Under the pieces are notes generated by a model. The model was not told where the DNA came from. It saw only the letters and a list, made by a program, of their open reading frames with translations, and made no database searches. 6,533 bases of DNA. Origin: Bacillota bacterium (GTDB lineage: Bacteria > Bacillota > Clostridia > Lachnospirales > Bianqueaceae). Location of the stretch: assembly GCA_017467985.1 (NCBI GenBank), contig JAFUJY010000178.1:1-6533 (forward strand), written 5' to 3'. How positions within the stretch are numbered: position 1 is the first letter of the stretch; each line of letters opens with the position of its first letter. Of the stretch, positions 1 to 6,473 are shown piece by piece. The translations under genes were made by a program, and so were the position numbers.

Positions 1-1673
1 AGATGGATGTATACAATATGCGTAAGCAGATGAATCTGTTCCCGGTATTTAAGATGGTTGACACCTGCCATACCGGAGCATACATTCCTTACTTCTATTC
101 TTCTTATACCGGAGAGAATGCTTCTCGTCTGACCAACAAAAAGAAGATTATCGTTCTGGGTGCAGGCCCCATTCGTATTGGACAGGGTGTTGAGTTCGAC
201 TACTCCACTGTACACGCTGTAATGACCATTAAGAATGCAGGCTACGAGGCGATTATCATTAATAACAATCCGGAAACCGTTTCCACCGACTATACCACTG
301 CGGACAAGCTGTACTTTGAGCCCCTGACTCCGGAAGATGTAATGAACATCGTGGAGTTTGAAAATCCGGAAGGCGTTGTTGCTTCTCTGGGTGGACAGAC
401 TGCGATCAATCTTGCACAGCCTCTGGATAGTCGTGGTGTGAAGATTGTTGGTACAGACTGTGCTGCTATTGATCGGGCAGAGGACCGTAACGCATTTGAG
501 AACCTGCTGAACGAGCTGAATATTCCCCGTGCAAAGGGTAAGGCCGTTACCAAGTTGGAAGACGGTATTGCAGCAGCAGCGGAGATCGGTTACCCCGTTC
601 TGGTTCGTCCTTCCTTCGTCCTGGGCGGTCGTGCAATGCAGATCGTTGCTAACGAAGAACAGCTGCGCCACTATCTGAAGACTGCAGTAGAGATTGACGA
701 GGACAAGCCGGTTCTGGTTGATAAATATATCCAGGGCCGTGAGGTGGAAATCGACGCCATTTGTGATGGCCGCGATGTATTCGTACCCGGTATTATGGAG
801 CTGATTGAGCGTACGGGTGTTCACTCCGGCGACTCCATTTCTGTTTACCCGCCGTTCTCCATTTCCGATAAGGTAAAGGGTATTATCCTGCAGTATGCTA
901 AGAAGTTGGGCCTGGGTATCGGCATTGTCGGTCTGTTTAACATTCAGTTCATCGTAGACAACCAGGATAATGTATATATTATCGAGGTAAATCCCCGTTC
1001 TTCCCGTACCGTTCCCTTCCTTTCCAAGGCCACCGGTTATTCTCTGGCAGATATCGCCACTGAAGTTATCCTGGGCAAGAGCCTGAAGGAACAGGGCTTC
1101 TTCGATGTTTATCCTGATGAAAAAGAGCGCTGGTATGTGAAGGCTCCCGTATTCTCCTTCAACAAGATTCGTGGATTGGATGCATACCTGTCTCCTGAGA
1201 TGAAGTCCACCGGTGAAGCCATTGGATACGACCGCACCATGACCCGTGCAGTCTACAAGGCACTTCAGGCATCCGGCATGCATCTGCAGAACTATGGTAC
1301 AGTATTCTGCACCATTGCGGATGCGGATAAGGAAGAAGCGCTGCCCTTGATTCGCCGCTTCTACCAGTTAGGTTTCAATATCGAAGCAACCGTGGGCACT
1401 GCTAAGTTCTTGAAGGAACATGGTATCCGTACTCATGCTCTGAAAAAGATCAGTGAGGGCAGTGATGAAATTCCCAATGCATTGCGTCAGGGCCACATTG
1501 CTTATTTCATCAATACCAAGGCTCCGGATTCCAACAGTGAGAACGATGGTGCTCAGCTGCGTCAGATTGCAACAGAGTATAATGTAACAATGTTTACATC
1601 TCTGGATACAGCCAAGGCTCTGCTGGATGTTCTGGAAGAAACCACACTGACCATTTCCACAATTGATGCCTAA
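1..1673 (+). CDS. carB: Carbamoyl phosphate synthase large subunit, C-terminal half (5' end outside window)
   Basis: CarB makes carbamoyl phosphate from bicarbonate, ammonia (delivered from glutamine by CarA) and two ATP, feeding pyrimidine and arginine synthesis in the cytoplasm. The 556 readable codons (reading frame from base 3) cover about half of the usual ~1070 residues, so the ATG at position 3 is almost certainly internal. Visible parts, numbered from that Met: the end of the oligomerisation region with VDTC (19-22); the second pre-ATP-grasp domain with VLGAGPIRIGQGVEFDYS (51-68) and GGQT (130-133); the second ATP-grasp domain, including RPSFVLGGRAM and the metal/ATP-binding IEVNPRSSRTVPF starting at residue 327; and an MGS-like allosteric domain from about 423 to the end, with TVGT (463-466), KKISEG and INTK where the E. 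coli enzyme binds UMP/IMP. This half carries out the carbamate phosphorylation step. No defect is seen. It ends in TAA just before a terminator, which suggests it is the last gene of its operon. Identification is very secure. Confidence 0.97.
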   Translation, partial: MDVYNMRKQMNLFPVFKMVDTCHTGAYIPYFYSSYTGENASRLTNKKKIIVLGAGPIRIGQGVEFDYSTVHAVMTIKNAGYEAIIINNNPETVSTDYTTADKLYFEPLTPEDVMNIVEFENPEGVVASLGGQTAINLAQPLDSRGVKIVGTDCAAIDRAEDRNAFENLLNELNIPRAKGKAVTKLEDGIAAAAEIGYPVLVRPSFVLGGRAMQIVANEEQLRHYLKTAVEIDEDKPVLVDKYIQGREVEIDAICDGRDVFVPGIMELIERTGVHSGDSISVYPPFSISDKVKGIILQYAKKLGLGIGIVGLFNIQFIVDNQDNVYIIEVNPRSSRTVPFLSKATGYSLADIATEVILGKSLKEQGFFDVYPDEKERWYVKAPVFSFNKIRGLDAYLSPEMKSTGEAIGYDRTMTRAVYKALQASGMHLQNYGTVFCTIADADKEEALPLIRRFYQLGFNIEATVGTAKFLKEHGIRTHALKKISEGSDEIPNALRQGHIAYFINTKAPDSNSENDGAQLRQIATEYNVTMFTSLDTAKALLDVLEETTLTISTIDA

Positions 1674-1689
1674 GCATTCAGATCATATG

Positions 1690-1695
1690 TATAAT
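1690..1695 (+). promoter_or_regulatory. Possible -10 box (TATAAT) upstream of the CmpB-family gene
   Basis: A perfect TATAAT lies between the carB stop and the terminator. The best -35-like hexamer, TTGATG at 1663-1668, is 21 bases away, longer than the normal 16-18, so sigma-70 promoter strength is doubtful. If active, transcription would start around 1702, inside the left arm of the terminator hairpin. That would give the downstream gene an RNA lacking part of the hairpin. This is inferred from sequence only. Confidence 0.3.
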
Positions 1696-1696
1696 T

Positions 1697-1739
1697 ACCC
1701 CTGTCCTGGGGAAAATAATTCCAGGACGGGGGTGTTTTT
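1697..1739 (+). terminator. Intrinsic terminator after carB
   Basis: The left arm ACCCCTGTCCTGG (1697-1709) pairs with CCAGGACGGGGGT (1721-1733) over 13 base pairs with a single G-U wobble and an 11-base AT-rich loop. After one G, a run of five T follows (1735-1739). This is a textbook Rho-independent terminator for the carB transcript. Unusually, the start codon of the next gene begins at the very next base. Confidence 0.9.
1728..1734 (+). promoter_or_regulatory. Ribosome-binding site of the CmpB-family gene, buried in the terminator stem
   Basis: GGGGGTG ends five bases before the ATG at 1740 and is the only Shine-Dalgarno-like stretch upstream of that start. Five to six of its bases are paired in the right arm of the carB terminator. 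Any RNA long enough to form the hairpin should therefore have poor access to this site. The alternative ATGs at 1758 and 1761 have no purine-rich site before them, which favours 1740. Confidence 0.5.
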
Positions 1740-2354
1740 ATGTATATTTGGTTATTTATGATGGGCGGCGCCGCGGGATTTGTGCTGGAAACCTTGTTTT
1801 GTTTGTTGGTCCATAGGCGGCTGGAGTTTCGCGGCGGGCTGCTGTATTTGCCCTTTAACCCGGTGTATGGGGTGGGGACGGTTCTGTTGACGGAGGTGCT
1901 GGGGCTTCTGCCTTTTCAGCATGCCATCGGGTATTTTTGGGTCAGCACGGTGCTGGGCGGGTGTTATGAATATGCCTGCAGCTATTGCCAGGAAAAGGTG
2001 TTTGGGACCGTATCCTGGCAATATAATGAAAGTGTGGGTAGTATCGGGGGACGGACCAGTGTACCCTTTGCCCTGTGCTGGGGACTGCTGGGCATGGTGT
2101 GGATTATGTGGATATGTCCCTGGGTCCGGGGGTGGGCCGACAAAATAGGGACGGACCTCACGATAATCGTAGGCCTCGTTATGTTACTGGATATGATTTT
2201 ATCCACGCTGGCGGAGGCGCGTCACAATCAGCGGCGCCGTGGTAAAGCGGCCCGTGGCTGTCTGGCCCGCTGGCTGGACCACCACTATCCGGACGCAATC
2301 ATGGAGCGGACATACCCCAACGCAGTGCCCGTTGCGTCTGTTCCAAAAGCGTAG
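1740..2354 (+). CDS. ABC_trans_CmpB family (putative ABC-transporter type IV) integral membrane protein
   Basis: This 204-residue polytopic membrane protein has the two hallmark blocks of the ABC_trans_CmpB family (Pfam PF06541). The first is GFVLETLFCLLVHRRLEFRG (13-32) followed by LYLPFNPVYGVG (35-46). The second is YEYACSYCQEKVFGTVSWQY (76-95), then GGRTSVPFALCWGLLG (103-118). Hydrophobic stretches at about 3-24, 42-59, 62-80, 108-127 and 139-158 suggest about five membrane segments; a basic tail follows (NQRRRGKAARG). The family name implies an ABC transporter, but its biochemical role is not established, and no ATP-binding partner gene lies nearby. The start at 1740 is chosen for the GGGGGTG site and because it supplies the first hydrophobic helix. 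The gene sits alone between a terminator and two hairpins, so it is probably monocistronic. Its stop codon lies inside the stem of the hairpin that follows. The family call is fairly secure; function is unknown. Confidence 0.85.
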   Translation: MYIWLFMMGGAAGFVLETLFCLLVHRRLEFRGGLLYLPFNPVYGVGTVLLTEVLGLLPFQHAIGYFWVSTVLGGCYEYACSYCQEKVFGTVSWQYNESVGSIGGRTSVPFALCWGLLGMVWIMWICPWVRGWADKIGTDLTIIVGLVMLLDMILSTLAEARHNQRRRGKAARGCLARWLDHHYPDAIMERTYPNAVPVASVPKA

Positions 2355-2411
2355 GACAGAATGCAATAATTTTCTGGTTTTTGCTGCGAATTATTGCGTT
2401 TTGTCCTACGC
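2349..2411. repeat. Long inverted repeat (23-bp stem) at the end of the CmpB-family gene
   Basis: Two 23-base arms, 2349-2371 and 2389-2411, are complementary over their full length with only two G-U wobbles. The outer part is GCGTAGGACA against TGTCCTACGC. The loop is 17 bases. The left arm includes the last sense codon and the TAG stop of the upstream gene. No T-run follows the right arm, so it is not a canonical + strand terminator. On the minus strand the hairpin is followed by TTTTGG, a weak terminator tail, but no minus-strand gene is present. It may protect the 3' end of the message, act as a Rho-blocking or weak terminator, or be a dispersed palindromic repeat. Confidence 0.85.
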
Positions 2412-2442
2412 AATCCGAGCGGGTTGATAACGGTGGGAGAAG

Positions 2443-2502
2443 CCTATAAGTTTTTGCAAATGTTTTTATAAAAAATGCAAAAACATTGCAAAAACTTATA
2501 GG
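2443..2502. repeat. AT-rich 60-bp near-perfect palindromic element
   Basis: The arms CCTATAAGTTTTTGCAA (2443-2459) and TTGCAAAAACTTATAGG (2486-2502) pair perfectly over 17 bp. After one bulged A (2460), a further 7 bp pair (2461-2467 with 2479-2485), giving 24 bp around an 11-base loop. The stem is AT-rich and no U-tract follows, unlike an intrinsic terminator. No target-site duplication is evident at the flanks and no protein is encoded. It could be a small palindromic repeat or MITE-like remnant, or an RNA hairpin or DNA cruciform acting between the two transcription units. Confidence 0.85.
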
Positions 2503-2581
2503 AATGGAAATGGTGTGTGCGGGCGCGAAATCTTAATGAAATTTTCAGAAATAGGGACTGGTATTTAGGGGGAAAATGGTC

Positions 2582-2587
2582 TATAAT
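2582..2587 (+). promoter_or_regulatory. Likely -10 box of the ATPase-AcnX operon
   Basis: A perfect TATAAT lies 39 bases before the preferred ATPase start at 2627. The best-spaced -35 candidate (CTGGTA, 2558-2563, 18-base spacer) matches TTGACA at only three of six positions, so the promoter would be weak or need an activator. A start near 2594 would leave a leader of about 30 bases with the GAGGAG site and would exclude the upstream ATG at 2576. Prediction only. Confidence 0.4.
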
Positions 2588-2612
2588 GTAAAAGGAGAAG
2601 TTCGTTACATTA

Positions 2613-2618
2613 GAGGAG
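2613..2618 (+). promoter_or_regulatory. Ribosome-binding site that sets the ATPase start at 2627
   Basis: GAGGAG sits eight bases before the ATG at 2627, the ideal distance. The competing in-frame ATG at 2576 has AGGGGG only three bases upstream, which is too close, and it lies before the TATAAT at 2582. The 17 extra residues it would add carry no recognisable ATPase sequence. Confidence 0.75.
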
Positions 2619-2626
2619 TGGTGAGA

Positions 2627-5173
2627 ATGGCAGAAGAAAAGACAACAGTTCTGGCTACGGGGGCGGCACCTGCACCGGAGGTCAAGCTGTCGGATTATAA
2701 AGTCAATCTAAAGAAGGGCTTAACCCTAGAAGAAGTGGAGCAGCGGCGGCAAGAGGGCAAAAATAATGTGGATGATTCCGGTCAGACCAAGACCATCAAG
2801 CAGATTGTTTTGGGCCATGTCTGCACATTATTTAACTTTATCAACCTGATCCTGGCGGTGGCGGTCATCGCAGTCGGGTCTTTTAAGAATGTGGCTTTTA
2901 TGGGAATTATCATTGCCAATACGGCCATCGGTATTTTTCAGGAGATCCGTTCCAAACGCACCATGGACCGGCTGACTTTTTTGTCTGCCAGCAAGGTAAA
3001 GGTGGTTCGGGACGGCAAAGAAGAAGATGTACACAGTGAAGATGTGGTGCAGGATGATTTGATGATCCTGGAGGCGGGCAACCAGGTGCAGGCGGATGCG
3101 CTGGTGCTGGATGGCACCTGCCAGGTGGATGAGTCCTTCATCACCGGCGAGGCGGATGCCATTATTAAGGAGCCGGGAGACACCATGATGGCCGGGTCTT
3201 TCCTGATCAGCGGTAAGTGCCGGGCTCAGGCGGTGCAGGTGGGCAAGAATAAATACGTTTCTTCCATTTCCAGCGGCGCCAAAGTGGTGAAAAAAATCAA
3301 TTCTGAAATTATGACCTCCCTGCAGTGGATCGTGCGGGTGATTTCCGTGCTGATCGTGCCTTTAGGAATCATTATCTTCTTAAAACAATTTAATCTGCCG
3401 GATGCCACCTTCCAGAGTGCGGTGGTTTCTACCACGGCGTCTTTGATCGGCATGATTCCCGAGGGATTGATGCTTTTGACCAGTACGGCGCTGGCGGTGA
3501 GTGTGATTCGTCTGTCCCAATACAAGGTTATGGTGCAGCAGCTGTATTGCATCGAGACTTTGGCCCGGGTGGATACCCTGTGCCTGGACAAGACCGGTAC
3601 GTTGACGGAAGGATACATGGAAGTGGTAGACACCATGATGCTGGGGGAGGCCTATGCCAAGTGGATTCCCAAGGCGCTGATCGAGCTGACCAAGGCCATT
3701 CCCGACCACAATGCCACCTTTAAGGCTATCATGGAGAAGTATCCGGATGACGGTTCTGAAAAATGGAAGTGCAAGAAGGCGGTGTCTTTCTCCAGTAAGA
3801 CCAAATGGTCCGGGGCTTATTTTGAGGAACACGGCACATTTTGCATTGGTGCGGCAGAGTTCTTGTACCCGTCCATGGGGGCGGATCTGCGCAAGAAAAT
3901 CGAAGAATATGCCATGGAGTACCGCGTACTGCTGGTGGTTCACTCCGATGAAAAGTTCAAGGGCGAGAATCTCCCTGATGCAAGTGCCATCGTACCCATT
4001 GGATTGATTTTGCTGCGGGATAAGGTGCGTGAAGCAGCCAAGCCCACATTAGAGTATTTTGCCCAGCAGGGTGTGGATATTAAGGTGATTTCCGGTGATA
4101 GTCCTCAGACTGTTGCAGGCATCGCCAAGTACGCCGGCGTGAAAAACTGGGATAAGATGGTGGATGCCAGCACGCTGCAAACAGATGAAGATTTTGCGGC
4201 GGCAGCCACCAAGTACACCGTTTTTGGCCGTGTAACGCCCCAGCAGAAAAAACAGCTGGTGCAGGCCATGAAAAAGGCGGGCCGTACGGTAGCCATGACC
4301 GGTGACGGTGTGAACGATGTCTTGGCCTTGAAAGAAGCGGACTGCAGTATTGCCATGGCCTCGGGTACGGATGCAGCCCGAAATGCGGCGGAACTGGTTC
4401 TGCTGGAGTCCAATTTTGACGCCATGCCCCATGTGGTGGCAGAGGGACGCCGCTGTATCAACAATGTTCAGCGTTCAGCCTCGTTGTTCCTGATCAAAAC
4501 CGTATATTCCGGCTTGCTGGCCTTGTTATTTGCCTTTATTACATTACAATACCCCTTTATTCCCATCCAAATGAGTCTGATCAGCACCAGCTGTATCGGT
4601 ATTCCTGCGTTTTTTCTGGCGCTGCAGCCCAATCGAGACCGGGTAAAGGGCAAGTTCCTGCGAAATGTCCTGTCCAAGGCCATTCCGGGAGGATTATCCG
4701 TTGTTATCAATATTTGCTTTATTTTGTTCTGTGCGGGAAGATTTGGGTTGGAGTCCAGCATGGTGTCCACCCTGTGCGTGGTGGTGGCCGGCTTCACCGG
4801 ATTGTTGATTTTGTACCGCATCAGCAAACCCTTTAACTGGCTGCGTGTCACCATTTATGTGTGTGTAACCATTATATTCTGGGGTGGGATCCTGTTCTTC
4901 CCCGGGTTCTTCGCACTGCAGCGGTTCAATGCCGACCTGATTGTATTCATGATGCTGTTCATGTCCGCCGCATACGGACTGTTTAGCTTTATGTTCCAGG
5001 TCTTTGACGATCGTACAGAGCAATTTGCCAAGATGCGGGCTCGTCAGGCAGAGCGTAAGGCCGAGAGACAGGCCAATAAGGAGCTGGAAGCCAAGTACCG
5101 GGAGGATCAAAAGCAGGCCCGGGCCGCGCTGCGGGCTGCAAAAAAAGAAGCAAGATACAATAAAGAACAATAG
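2627..5173 (+). CDS. P-type cation-transporting ATPase, CtpE-like (FUPA23-type), probable calcium pump
   Basis: This 848-residue membrane pump would use ATP through an aspartyl-phosphate intermediate to move a cation. Numbered from the Met at 2627: an N-terminal cation-ATPase region (GLTLEEVEQRRQEGKNN, 31-47); the actuator loop TGEA (173-176, usually TGES); M4 with PEGL (278-281); the phosphorylation motif DKTGTLTEG with Asp321; the nucleotide-binding region with KWSGAYF and IGAAEFL; SGD (489-491); and the hinge TGDGVNDV starting at 558. Ten membrane segments are apparent: two near 66-106, two near 232-292 and six between about 617 and 793. PEGL in place of CPC argues against a heavy-metal pump. 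PEGL with the M6 block IGIPAFFLALQPN resembles the FUPA23 group, which includes mycobacterial CtpE, a reported calcium transporter. The substrate is therefore a reasonable inference, not proven. The last 55 residues (794-848) form a highly charged, probably helical cytoplasmic tail. If the upstream in-frame ATG at 2576 were used, 17 residues would be added. The gene is the first of an apparent operon with aconitase X. Confidence 0.93.
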   Translation: MAEEKTTVLATGAAPAPEVKLSDYKVNLKKGLTLEEVEQRRQEGKNNVDDSGQTKTIKQIVLGHVCTLFNFINLILAVAVIAVGSFKNVAFMGIIIANTAIGIFQEIRSKRTMDRLTFLSASKVKVVRDGKEEDVHSEDVVQDDLMILEAGNQVQADALVLDGTCQVDESFITGEADAIIKEPGDTMMAGSFLISGKCRAQAVQVGKNKYVSSISSGAKVVKKINSEIMTSLQWIVRVISVLIVPLGIIIFLKQFNLPDATFQSAVVSTTASLIGMIPEGLMLLTSTALAVSVIRLSQYKVMVQQLYCIETLARVDTLCLDKTGTLTEGYMEVVDTMMLGEAYAKWIPKALIELTKAIPDHNATFKAIMEKYPDDGSEKWKCKKAVSFSSKTKWSGAYFEEHGTFCIGAAEFLYPSMGADLRKKIEEYAMEYRVLLVVHSDEKFKGENLPDASAIVPIGLILLRDKVREAAKPTLEYFAQQGVDIKVISGDSPQTVAGIAKYAGVKNWDKMVDASTLQTDEDFAAAATKYTVFGRVTPQQKKQLVQAMKKAGRTVAMTGDGVNDVLALKEADCSIAMASGTDAARNAAELVLLESNFDAMPHVVAEGRRCINNVQRSASLFLIKTVYSGLLALLFAFITLQYPFIPIQMSLISTSCIGIPAFFLALQPNRDRVKGKFLRNVLSKAIPGGLSVVINICFILFCAGRFGLESSMVSTLCVVVAGFTGLLILYRISKPFNWLRVTIYVCVTIIFWGGILFFPGFFALQRFNADLIVFMMLFMSAAYGLFSFMFQVFDDRTEQFAKMRARQAERKAERQANKELEAKYREDQKQARAALRAAKKEARYNKEQ

Positions 5174-5177
5174 GAGG
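5172..5177 (+). promoter_or_regulatory. Ribosome-binding site of AcnX large subunit, overlapping the ATPase stop
   Basis: AGGAGG, a full-consensus Shine-Dalgarno site, begins within the TAG stop of the ATPase gene (5171-5173) and lies eight bases before the ATG at 5186. The overlap supports cotranscription and translational coupling. Confidence 0.9.
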
Positions 5178-5185
5178 AACGGTTT

Positions 5186-6472
5186 ATGAAGTACAACATG
5201 GTGCTCACCCAGGAGCAGCAGGCCATCTTGAATGGCGAAAAGGGAGAGACCTTGGCGAAGGTCATGGAGACGGTGGTGCGCTACGGAGAACTTTTTGGCG
5301 CCACCAAGCTGGTGCCCATCACCAGCGAACATAATCATCTGGTAACATCCTTTGGCCTGAAGGCTTTGGGGCCGGTGTATGACCTGATGACCCAGTTGAT
5401 TGAGGCTGGGGCGCTGTCCGGCCAGACATTTTCCATGGACCCCCGTCCGCTGGATACCAATGTGCCTGCCAACTTTCTGCAGAAGCTGATTTTTAATAAG
5501 TTCATGTACTCCAAGCAGGACTTTTATGAGGAACAGCTGCTGAAACTGGGATTGATGGATAAAGATGCCTTTACCTGTACCTGTTACATGGACGAAGTGG
5601 GTAATAAGCCGAGTAAGGGCGATGTGCTGTCCTGGTCCGAGTCCTCCGCGGTGGTGTACGCCAACTCCGTGCTGGGTGCCCATTGTAATCGCAACTCCGG
5701 TATTATCGACCTGATGGGGTCCATCATCGGTTATGTTCCTTATTTTGGCCTGCTGACAGAAGAGGGACGCAAGGCAAGCTGGATCATCGAGATCAAGACT
5801 GCCAAGAAGCCGGAAGCACAATTGCTGGGTTCTGCCATTGGTATGAAGGTTATGGAGGCCGTTCCCTATGTAAAGGGCCTGGATAAGTGGCTGGGCAATA
5901 CTCTGGACGATGCTGCCTGCACTTATTTGAAGGATTTTGGCGCTGCCACAGCCTCCAATGGTGCAGTGGGTCTGTATCATATTGAAGGTCTGACCCCAGA
6001 TGCGGTGGAGCAGGGTGAGAGTCTGATTTTGCCCGATGCTAAGACCTATGTGATTGATGATGCAGAACTGGAACGGGTTTATAAGAGCTATCCCGTTGTT
6101 TGGAAAAATAAAGATGCTAAGCCTAAGCTGTGCTTTATGGGCTGTCCCCATATGAGTCTGCAGCAGCTAAAGGATTGGACGGAGAAGATTGAGGCGGGTC
6201 TGGCTGCTTCCGGCAACAAGAAAGTGCTGGTGCCCACCGTATTTACCGCGGCTCCGGCGGTTTTGAAGAAGTTCGAGTCCACGCCCTATGCCGCCCGGTT
6301 GAAGGCCACCGGCGTGATCACTTCGTACATCTGCCCGCTGATGTACATGAATAACCCCCTGTGCGGACCTATGCCTGTTATTACATCCAGCAACAAACTG
6401 CGTACATATACCACGGCCCGTTATTATACGGACGATGAAATCCTTGAACAGCTGACGAAAGGGGGCAAATAA
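5186..6472 (+). CDS. Aconitase X-type dehydratase, large catalytic subunit (DUF521 family)
   Basis: This 428-residue protein matches the aconitase X catalytic subunit (PF04412, formerly DUF521) of split-type enzymes. Known members dehydrate cis-3-hydroxy-L-proline in bacteria or mevalonate 5-phosphate in archaea, using an iron-sulfur cluster. Support: SWSESSAVVYANSVLGA (149-165), GCPHMS (319-324), a cysteine block TCTCY (130-134), a further C383 in YICPLMYMNN, and TSSNKLRTY (400-408). Cysteines 131, 383 and one other are the likely cluster ligands, judged by family position. Several motifs are off pattern as I recall the family: C-T-C-Y where C-T-P-Y is usual, GAHCNR in place of GARTNR, and TSSNK in place of TNS-x-K. 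The substrate therefore cannot be assigned. The start has a perfect AGGAGG site. The swivel-domain subunit gene begins one base after the stop, confirming the two-subunit architecture. The family call is firm; the reaction is open. Confidence 0.9.
   Translation: MKYNMVLTQEQQAILNGEKGETLAKVMETVVRYGELFGATKLVPITSEHNHLVTSFGLKALGPVYDLMTQLIEAGALSGQTFSMDPRPLDTNVPANFLQKLIFNKFMYSKQDFYEEQLLKLGLMDKDAFTCTCYMDEVGNKPSKGDVLSWSESSAVVYANSVLGAHCNRNSGIIDLMGSIIGYVPYFGLLTEEGRKASWIIEIKTAKKPEAQLLGSAIGMKVMEAVPYVKGLDKWLGNTLDDAACTYLKDFGAATASNGAVGLYHIEGLTPDAVEQGESLILPDAKTYVIDDAELERVYKSYPVVWKNKDAKPKLCFMGCPHMSLQQLKDWTEKIEAGLAASGNKKVLVPTVFTAAPAVLKKFESTPYAARLKATGVITSYICPLMYMNNPLCGPMPVITSSNKLRTYTTARYYTDDEILEQLTKGGK
6458..6465 (+). 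promoter_or_regulatory. Ribosome-binding site of the AcnX small subunit
   Basis: AAAGGGGG lies within the last codons of the large-subunit gene, eight bases before the ATG at 6474, so the two subunits are probably made from one message in coupled fashion. Confidence 0.7.
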
Positions 6473-6473
6473 T

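Noticed and set aside
3..5. ATG at position 3 as the true start of the first gene
   Set aside because: The protein begins in the middle of CarB, matching about residue 510 of full-length enzymes, so the gene continues upstream of the window.
2239..2427. A 62-codon + strand frame running across the end of the CmpB-family gene into the hairpin
   Set aside because: It overlaps the real gene in another frame, has no good ribosome-binding site, and crosses an inverted repeat with no protein family signal.
2424..2450. TTGATA plus TATAAG as a promoter before the AT-rich palindrome
   Set aside because: The spacer is 15 bases, too short, and the -10 match falls inside the palindrome arm; it is also far from the ATPase start compared with the TATAAT at 2582.
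2537..2547. Small palindrome TGAAATTTTCA upstream of the ATPase promoter, as a possible operator
   Set aside because: Five-base arms in an AT-rich stretch are common by chance, and no regulator gene or second copy is nearby.
3380..3943. A 187-codon minus-strand open frame inside the ATPase gene
   Set aside because: Antisense to conserved ATPase motifs, with no recognisable domain; explained by codon composition of the + strand gene.
4694..6151. A 485-codon open frame on the minus strand opposite the ATPase end and AcnX
   Set aside because: It lies opposite two well-recognised genes, its translation is His/Gln/Leu-rich with no family motif, and it spans the boundary of the two + strand genes. 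It is an antisense shadow.
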